Source of the DNA: Melieria omissa
Lineage: Eukaryota > Arthropoda > Insecta > Diptera > Ulidiidae
Reading direction: 5' to 3'
DNA length: 64,000 nucleotides
Assembly (NCBI GenBank): GCA_963971225.1
Contig: OZ020268.1
Location: 112,746,830-112,810,829, forward strand
The notes beneath the pieces are model-generated. The model saw only the letters and a list, made by a program, of their open reading frames with translations, ran no database searches and was not told where the DNA came from. A program made the position numbers and the translations under genes. Below, piece after piece: positions 56,639 through 64,000 of this stretch (positions within the stretch are counted from its first letter, which is position 1; each line of letters opens with the position of its first letter).

Positions 56639-57172
56639 GAATTCTTTGTAAGGCTCTTTGTTTGGCTCTTCGCAATGTGCCACCCCTGCTCGATTTTGAC
56701 GGTCCAGCAATCCAATGTGATCCTATATCGGTAAAATGACTTTTTGTTGCTCGGAATTGTCATTAAAATGAATTTAAAGTGTTTTTAGTCATTTTTTCTC
56801 TAATCCTATCATGAGGAATGAATTAGTTCAGTTTTGTTTATTAATTTCCAAATAATTACAGTTTTATTCGTTACCATTCAATTTGCAATTTGCTGTCGGT
56901 CATTTTCTATTCAATTCAAATTAAATTCAATAATTGAGATTGAGAAATTTTCTTGAGATTTCTACGTTTTTGTCGATTTTTTTAAGGGGTGGCACTTTAC
57001 ATTAAAACATTTTAGGATGTCGATTTTTAACATTCGATTTTTTTAAATTGACTGTAAAATTAGTATTTACGAAAACTTCAAATGAGGTGTTTCTTGGATC
57101 ATACCTCTTCAAACCCTCTTTCCAACGGTAAATTAACATTGGCGATATGGGGTGGCACATTACAAAGAATTC
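56639..57172. mobile_element. Inverted-repeat element (about 534 bp), family unknown
   Basis: The right end reads, on the complement, GAATTCTTTGTAA directly joined to TGTGCCACCCC. The left end has the same two blocks separated by an extra 24 bases (GGCTCTTTGTTTGGCTCTTC plus GCAA). A further GGGGTGGCAC copy lies inside at about 56983. Weaker inverted similarity continues outward (TTTAATAAATAATATGG). No ORF. Confidence 0.65.
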
Positions 57173-57541
57173 TCCAAATATAATTAATAAATACAAATTC
57201 GTTCATCTGAAAGAAAATACAAGGAATTTCGCAAAATTTAGAAAAGCCAAATAGAAAAACCAAAGAACTCATTTCCTACAGCTCTTCCACGTTGTAAGCG
57301 TTAGACTTTTAGTTTTGCAAATACAAAAATTGCTGTATCAAAATATGGTTTCAAATGAAATTGAGCCCAAAAACCCTCCCAAATTGAAATCCTGTGCGCG
57401 CCAATGGTCCAAGTGGTAAATTTTTTTGCATTGCGTTTGACAAGCAAACTCTTCTTTGTTTTATTGGAATACAAGTTCTAAATTTTTTCAGATGTCAGAT
57501 AAGGGAAAAGAACTAATGACAAGCTTTCATCAAATGAATCA

Positions 57542-57765
57542 ATCAAAGAAGTTAACATCTACGAAGGTTGGACAGTTATCGGAAAAATGTAGGACCGTCT
57601 CTTCATCTTCCTGACATGAGCAACAGACGCTGTCAACTGATAAGAGGCTACTGCACATTTGTTGCTTCCGCTGGTCTGATAGATAGATAGATTTGAAAGG
57701 GGAAATGTGCACTGAGACCAAAGTTGATCTATTGTGCCCCATCCCCCTGGTCTGAGTATATTCAT
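57542..57765 (-). mobile_element. Frameshifted tail of a non-LTR retrotransposon reverse transcriptase
   Basis: The - strand reads SDQRKQQMCSSLLSVDSVCC, then SCQEDEETVLHFSDNCPTFV. The C-x2-C-x-E-x-E-E-T-x3-H-F-x3-C-P pattern is the C-terminal cysteine/histidine motif of jockey-like ORF2 proteins. Upstream, the fitting frame changes (LYLTSGNNKC-like text is split over two frames), so it is a dead fragment. Confidence 0.65.
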
Positions 57766-58897
57766 TTTAAAGTTTGCGCTTAACCTATTTTTTAGTTCAT
57801 ATGAATCTTTTAACTATTTAGCACTAAATCCACTCAATTCGATGGGCATAAAAGTATCAATTTGTATATGTACAGGTTTTCGTTGGCAAAAAAAACAGTC
57901 AAAACATGTAAAATAAGTGTCTTTCTTCCCTGTTTTAATATTCAACTAAGTTATGTTTTGGATGTTTAGACAATTCTGTCACATCAAGTTTTCGTAATTG
58001 TCTGTGGCAAATTTTATGTTTTGCATAATAAAAAATATTCGTGTGATTTTTACAAAAGATATTGTCTATGTTTTAGGTGTATTTCCTTATTGACTGTATC
58101 ATAGATAAATGACTATAAGCTACTGGGTAAATTACCATAAATTCAATAAATGTTTTTTGGCCAATTGCAATGTGTGGACATGGCGAATTCAGAACCCATA
58201 CGAGTATGAGAGCTTTTTGAAAAGTCAACTAATCAATTTGTACATTCCAAAGCAGTGTTGGCTCTGACCAGTGGAGGACAGTTAAAGAGATTTATGAAAT
58301 TGTGCGCCGATATGGTTATGGCCGATATTGTGGCAGGTACCATGAAAGATGCGCAACGCAACGCAACGCAAAAGGACACATTCTTCTTGTCAGTGCACAT
58401 TTCGTGAAGGTAAATGCTACATACATACATACATATGTACGTATAATAAATGGATGCTTGTACCTGTGGACCGGGTGACGCTGAGAAAAGTTATGGTAAC
58501 AGGCATAGCCACTGCAGCCTTTGTCCACTTTGACTGTCGCTGACTGGCCTTTGCTGCGTTTTGCTGACAATGGCCGCAACAGTTGCTGTTGCTGCTCCTC
58601 GGCCTGTCCATATGTAAGCATGAATGTGGCATTTTGGTATGCATTCGTATGTGTTCGGTATATGGGCAGGTACATGCAACACACATACACCTCGCACAAA
58701 CCCTCATATGCAGCGATGCTTATAAGTTGGGCTCGGCGGCTGCGCGTGCGCGCTTGTGTGGGTCTGCATCCTTGCTGAGGCAGTCAATGTTCTTTCGTTT
58801 TTGGCCGTTTCTCTGGAATATTGCTCTTTGATTTTATGTATTTAAGTGGTTTTATTTTACTTTTATCTGAAAACCGGCCGGTATTATTTTTAGAATT
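57766..58897. other. Spacer with simple repeats
   Basis: Short tandem GCAAC at about 58353-58370, CATA tetranucleotides at about 58420-58440. Overlapping ORFs at 58316-58778 on both strands arise from a GC-richer, low-complexity stretch; none has a recognisable domain. No gene supported. Confidence 0.4.
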
Positions 58898-59161
58898 CTA
58901 AACTCGTTGCCATGCTGGAGAAACTGGCTTGAAAATGCAATGATCTTGTTCCACGTGAATTTTGGCATGAGCAACAGCACCAGCGTCAGCATCAGCATCA
59001 GCCTCGGCCCGAGCGTCAGCCCCAGCATAGGCAGCGACAGATACAGCAGCAGCAGCAGTAGCAGCAGTAGTAACAGCAACAATGGCAACAGCGGCCGAAG
59101 CGGCCGCAGCAGCACCAATAAGTGAGGCTAAAACCAAAATTGTATAAAACTGGCTCAGCAT
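58898..59161 (-). CDS. Doubtful Ala-rich secreted small protein
   Basis: An 87-codon ORF from ATG at 59161 begins MLSQFYTILVLASLIGAAAA, a good signal-peptide shape, followed by a long Ala/Val run from GCN trinucleotide repeats, an alternating Ala-Asp stretch (DARAEADADADAGA) and a non-repetitive tail (KIHVEQDHCIFKPVSPAWQR). No donor, domain or homologue was recognised. The repeat reads as a Ser/Asn-rich ORF on the + strand too, so it may simply be a microsatellite. Confidence 0.3.
   Translation of the reverse strand: MLSQFYTILVLASLIGAAAAASAAVAIVAVTTAATAAAAVSVAAYAGADARAEADADADAGAVAHAKIHVEQDHCIFKPVSPAWQRV
58971..59116. repeat. CAG/CAN trinucleotide-rich tract
   Basis: On the + strand, AGCAACAGCACCAGCGTCAG leads into CAGCATCAGCATCAG and (AGC)n with AGT/AAC interruptions, ending in GCGGCCGAAGCGGCCGCAGC. 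It is a period-3 low-complexity tract underlying the ORFs on both strands. Confidence 0.8.
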
Positions 59162-61540
59162 TCCCAGTCAAAAAGGGTACAGTTTCGTGGTAACAGAAAA
59201 CGTTGCGAGCGCATCGAACATCTCCAAACGGACGACTCTTTGCTTTTATTAATTAACTAATTAATTTGAAAACACAGATAGTTGTAGCGATGCTGCATAT
59301 GCATGTATGTTTCTTTGTGTCCATGCGAGCCCTTGCCGGTCATACTTGAGCTTCAGTCAACGGCATAAGTATTTTCGCATAGCTTTTTAGTATCACACAT
59401 ATTTAGCATCACATACGCCAGCACACACACACACATACATTTGCTATGTTCACAAGTGCAATCTATTTTATTTATCCAGTAAGAAATTTAATGGCGAACA
59501 TGAGAACTTCAATGAAATGTTATTTATTTACCTACTTGCACGTCAAAGCCGGTCATTGCCTTCGGCTGCAAAAGCAGTAAGCCGGCTCCAGGCTATATCT
59601 AAGCGGTCAGTCGATCTATCAGATTAAAATAAAAGCTATTTACAATGGCAATACATTAACAAACGAGCTAGTCGAATTCTCTCCACGTTTAATTTTAGAC
59701 ACTTAAAAATTAACAGCAATCCACTCGAGGGGATTTGTGAGGCACTTGCAGTATTTTAAGATAAGTTATAAAGAGAAAACAGCATTAAACTGCGTGAAAT
59801 TCATTGGATTGTTTGATTAAATAAATAAAATGGATTTAGTGTCCCTCGAATTTCAAGTATATGTATTTAGTTGAGCAAGATTATAATTCTTATTGTAAGA
59901 ATTAGGTATGTGTGGGTTCATTTCATTTAATCATCGTTCTTCACTTAATACTTTCATGATTAATAGAATGTGTGATGTCTGATAGAAATTTTTTACTAAT
60001 TACGTTTAATGAAATGAAAACTCTATTATATATAAAATTATAATAATATAAAAAAATAAAAGTTTATAATTTATTGCTTAGAATCGACATACAACAACAG
60101 AATCCTATCATTAATTTATAAATCGCACTCAGATTGTGGATGCTAGATGGTTTTCTTCCATAGAGTTGTTGTTTCAATTATATATTTCAAAAACACCACA
60201 TTAATTCACATAAAACTGCAACTAAAAATGTATAACAGAATTCTTTTACACAAAACTTCAAGATAAAAATAATTGAAAGTCATTGTATCGATGTTTTTAA
60301 ACATGACGTCCGAAAAAATGTATTTATTATTTAACTTATTTCAAATTCACAAAAGGGTAACAAGAATGGCAACTTTTTCCATTCTAATTCGTCCATTTAA
60401 GGGAATCGTTACAATTCCATCTATTTCTGACAGGTTATTATATATTTACTTCAATTCGGAGTGTCCTTTACCCACCTATAACTCCCGCATAAAAGATTAA
60501 ACTCATTCATGGAATAAGTAAATAGAAATAAATAAATAAATAAATAAAAATTAAAAAAAGTAAAAAAAATACAAAATTAAATAAGTAAAAAATAACAAAA
60601 TTAAATATGTGATCTAACATATGTGATACATATTTAGTCTTATCGTCACTTGTTGAAATGGCTATGAGAACTCAGATATTAAAAATGTCTGTTAAAAATT
60701 ATGACTAAAACCTCAAATGTTGTGGGTTCAATGGTATTTCCTCTTCATTAGTCACGCATTTATTAAAGAGTAAAACAACAACAACAACAGACATGCAGTT
60801 GAAAAGTAATGTGGTGAGCATTTTAAATTGATACAGAAACAAGCTGCAGGCAAGCAGTTGAAAAAAAAATTGTGGTAACTTAATGACTTATATCAAATTG
60901 TTGAATAGTTTAGATAGGGAATCGTATTTTGTAATCTTATGAAACTGTTGACTTGAGTTTTGATTTCAATTCAACGATATGAATATACAAATATTTTTAT
61001 TTTTTTATTTATAAAATCTTATATAAGAATTTAATTATTATATAAATTAGCAAAAATTGTAACTCAGGCTTTCAGCTGGATATAAAAAATACACTTCTAA
61101 ATTTCGCAAGCATCATTATCGGTCTTAATAACAATCTATAGAGTAAAAGAGCTCAATAGTCAAAATTTATATTCACTGAAAGCAAGAATATCCTCTTCGA
61201 GCATATATAGTTTCACTGAAATGCGTTGAATGAAAATCGTAAAAAAGATTGATCTGACTTTTTATTATACGAGAGTTGAACATAAAGTGTAGCTATCTTT
61301 GTGCATTGGATGGAAAGAAGAAGTGAATGGAAGTCATTATATTGAAAGAAAATTCCGAATATTTCATTATCTCATTAATTTCATCAACACGGAATTTAAT
61401 TATCTTTTTAACATTTAAACAAATTAGGTTATTTTTAGCTTCCAAGCCCTTCTTCAGCACCACGTTTACAAGAAATAAGAAAAAAATCCAGTTTAGATTT
61501 GAATATCGGCGCGCTAGCTGTTCCCATGCGTTGTATTGCC
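59162..61540. other. AT-rich spacer
   Basis: No gene seen. A/T simple sequence at about 60000-60070 and 60520-60610 (AAATA repeats), and an ACA-repeat at about 60775-60790. Confidence 0.6.
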
Positions 61541-63260
61541 CATAAAAACTGTGCAGTTCGTTGCTGAAGTCTTTTGTTTGACAAAGTCAATTTGGCAGCG
61601 ACTCGCGATACCAGCGCAAACTTTGCTGCGAAACCGATGGCGGTCATTTACACATGCCACATTGCTTGGCGCACCGCCCGCGTATTCGGTAATTCACACA
61701 CGTGCCTGTGTGCGTGTATGTGATTGTGCAGATGTGTGTCGTTAGTACGTAGGTGTGCTGATCTGTATGTAAATTGTACGTACGATGTTTGCGGAACCGC
61801 ATGGCGATTTCGTGTGAAAATCACCACCTAACGCAAAAGTACTTTTCAAATGTGAAAGCTCCACTGTGTCACCCTACAATGCAAATGCCAACGCGCGGTC
61901 GTCGCTGCGGTCGCTGTCGCGTTGCGATCGCCTTCACGTTTGTGTCCGCATCAGAGTGAATTCGAGCCAAGTCTCATTGGGATTTCTAATGAGTCACACA
62001 GCGAGCGTAAGCGTCAGCGTCAGCGTGGGCTTCAGACGGCTCGAATCGATTCAATTTGAGCGGTCAGTAATTGCAGCGCTCGCTGTTAGCCGTTTGTCGT
62101 TTGCCGCCTGTCGTTTGTCGTACTTGTGCGCGTACTTGGCCGCGCAACAGCCACAAAGCCAGCGGCTGGCTTAACAAAGTTTAGCTCAGAGCGACTAACG
62201 AACGAACACCTATGCGCTTACGTACGCTTCGACGGGAATTACAATAAAAGGCGTTTATTTGTAGTTTTATTTTTAGAAATTTTTTCATTAAAATCATTGC
62301 GCGCATTTGTAACGTATGCACGTAAGATGTCTGTGGCTACATGTCGTGCCTATATAAAAGCATGTCTGCGTCCCAGCGTGTGTGCGTGTTACATGCGCGT
62401 ATATATCGATCAGTTGTTGTTTCAAATGGCAGGTAAATGGATGACTTTGTGAAATTCAAAATTCGAAAGGTGGCTGGTCTGCACTGCGCTGAACTGAACT
62501 GGAGAAGTGGCGTCGCGTCGCGTCGCGTCGAGTCAAGTCGAGTCGATAAGTCGGGCCGATACGAGGCGTTGCGATACGATACGATTTACGTGCGAGCGTA
62601 TGCTGGCACTTAAATTTTAATTCAATTGACTTCTTCTTTTAATCGACAAGTATGGCATCGCATCGCAACAACGAGCACCGCTCCGCTCCGCACCGCCCAT
62701 AATCAAGCGAAGTCACTGCCGCCAGCATCGGCTGTAGTCGTGGCCTTTCAATTCGATTCGATCCCCTACAAGCCCGGTCATTCTTGTCGCTCCACGTCGT
62801 CGGCAATTTGCGTGCCTGTTCTCTTCGCCATCCAGTCAGTGCGCTACCTTGGCTCTGCATCGAGACGGACATTGTCTTATTTATCTGTACACACATATGT
62901 ATACATATATATATGTATGTATATATATGTACACAAACACACCGCACATAATACTCGTTCAACCACGCACGCGCACACACAGGCGCGCGCGCGCTCATAA
63001 CCGCCAAGTAACCAATTTGAAATGCCTCAAGCAAATACGAAAAAAACGCACAAACGCTTGCTTGTTGTTGCTTTTATTACTTTTTGTTATCGTCTTGCCG
63101 TATATCTTTCTTCAACTTGTATGTCTGTATGTATGTATGGTTCAGCATGAAAAAAGCAATTTTTCTTGGGTATCTCTTTTAAATTTTGGTACAAAATCGT
63201 TTAGTTGCCAGCGGCGTTGCGGCGACGCGTTCGCCGCTTTGTGCCGAACACGTTTGTAGA
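61541..63260. other. GC-richer, CpG-containing block, possibly a promoter or 5' exon
   Basis: Composition shifts up from the AT-rich flanks, with many CpG-containing words and simple repeats (GTCAGC at about 62008-62030, GTCGC at about 62510-62530, ATACG at about 62570, CA/GC at about 62935-62995). Several overlapping ORFs exist on both strands, the longest 136 codons, but none shows a domain or consistent splice pattern. In fly genomes such blocks often surround promoters of developmental genes; no start site can be fixed here. Confidence 0.3.
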
Positions 63261-64000
63261 GTAAACTGGTTTCAGACACTTCACTTACCTGTCGTACAGG
63301 GGGTCACTTTGAAATTCGAATATACGAGCTAAAGATGCAATATTGAGATTGGCTTGATTCCATTCATAATGTCTTACTCTCCATCATGTAAGTCTTGCAT
63401 GAACTTCTTTTTGGAACGTTTTTGAATAAAATACTGAACAAATTGTTGATCATTTTCTTGTATATTAGAGACATCATCTATGAAATAGTGGTTTTCAGTC
63501 CACTAAAGCTATTACAAAGTATTTTTCGATACGTTTACGACACCTCTTCACCACTATTTAGAATTTTATACATTCTGCTGTCAGTAACTGATTTCATTGC
63601 CTGGCACTGAGATTTGAATTGAACCGAATCGAAAAGCATTTTCAAGAGGACATCCTTGGAAAAACGATAAAGAGCTTTATGTTAGTTTCCAAACTTGTTC
63701 TTGCTCCAAAAATGTATTCCTTATATTCTCCAACCGAAACTCATGGTCGAAGTCGAGTCCATTGTGATGTCCTACCTTAAAATGTTGAGCTGTAGTTTGA
63801 ACCAATTCAAACGTATAAAACTACAGATCAACGCAATAGACTGAAAAAGTATGAACATAACTTGATTTTACATCTCATGAAGTAATTCAGTTTTTGTAGT
63901 TTTAATATGTTTCTATCGCCAAACGCTCACCAAGTTTATTAGTGAGGAAATTTAGATTTGTATGTGCTAGTCGAGCATATATAAGACAGTGACCCATAAA
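63261..64000. other. AT-rich spacer at the window end
   Basis: No gene or repeat seen. Confidence 0.5.

Noticed and set aside
58316..58778. Several overlapping ORFs on both strands
   Set aside because: They share a low-complexity, microsatellite-rich stretch. None has domain, splice or start support.
1..64000. CRISPR array, operons, phage or bacterial systems
   Set aside because: All genes are spliced and eukaryotic. No regularly spaced repeats with unique spacers were seen.

Overview
The window is nuclear DNA from a higher fly (Diptera, Brachycera). A tephritid fruit fly is my best guess, but it is an inference. The evidence is proteins that read like Drosophila orthologues, mostly 55-75 bp GT-AG introns, AT-rich spacers, and many short transposon relics (MITEs, Tc1/mariner, a tRNA-derived SINE). 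I rebuilt gene models by hand from reading frame, splice consensus and recalled family sequences; no alignment or search was run.

Layout. 1-547 (-): 5' part of RPA2, cut by the window edge. 1734-3726 (-): succinic semialdehyde dehydrogenase, 4 exons, 509 aa. 4481-4563 (+): a lone THAP-type first exon with no partner exons found. 7449-25010 (+): PAPS synthetase, with eight shared exons at 22375-25010 and three (possibly four) alternative coding first exons at 7449, 18052, 20616 and perhaps 21012, all ending in phase 0. The roughly 15 kb of 5' introns hold most of the mobile elements. 27592-30019 (-): Rab8, 5 exons, 207 aa. 32152-40302 (+): Usp32-type deubiquitinase, 14 exons, 1868 aa. 43183-43733: deletion-derived mariner keeping only its DNA-binding half. 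43868-52091 (-): listerin E3 ligase (Ltn1), 17 coding exons, 1749 aa. 44874-46032 (+): an unrecognised two-exon gene nested in a listerin intron, whose 3' end overlaps a listerin exon on the other strand. 52592-54920 (+): NOL11-like nucleolar protein, 4 exons, 712 aa. 54921-64000: spacer with repeat relics, one doubtful Ala-rich secreted ORF and an unexplained GC-richer block at about 61.5-63.3 kb.

The genes are mainly housekeeping: DNA replication/repair (RPA2), GABA catabolism (Ssadh), sulfate activation (Papss), exocytic trafficking (Rab8), deubiquitination (Usp32), ribosome quality control (Ltn1) and ribosome biogenesis (NOL11). Ltn1 and NOL11 are divergent across 500 bp and may share a promoter. 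Rab8 and Usp32 are divergent across 2.1 kb. Usp32 and Ltn1 converge.

The points most worth following are the nested gene with its antisense exon overlap, the multi-promoter architecture of Papss, two GC-AG introns in Ltn1, the DNA-binding-only mariner ORF, and the layered set of TTAA, hAT, Tc1, pogo-like and SINE insertions, several with intact target-site duplications.
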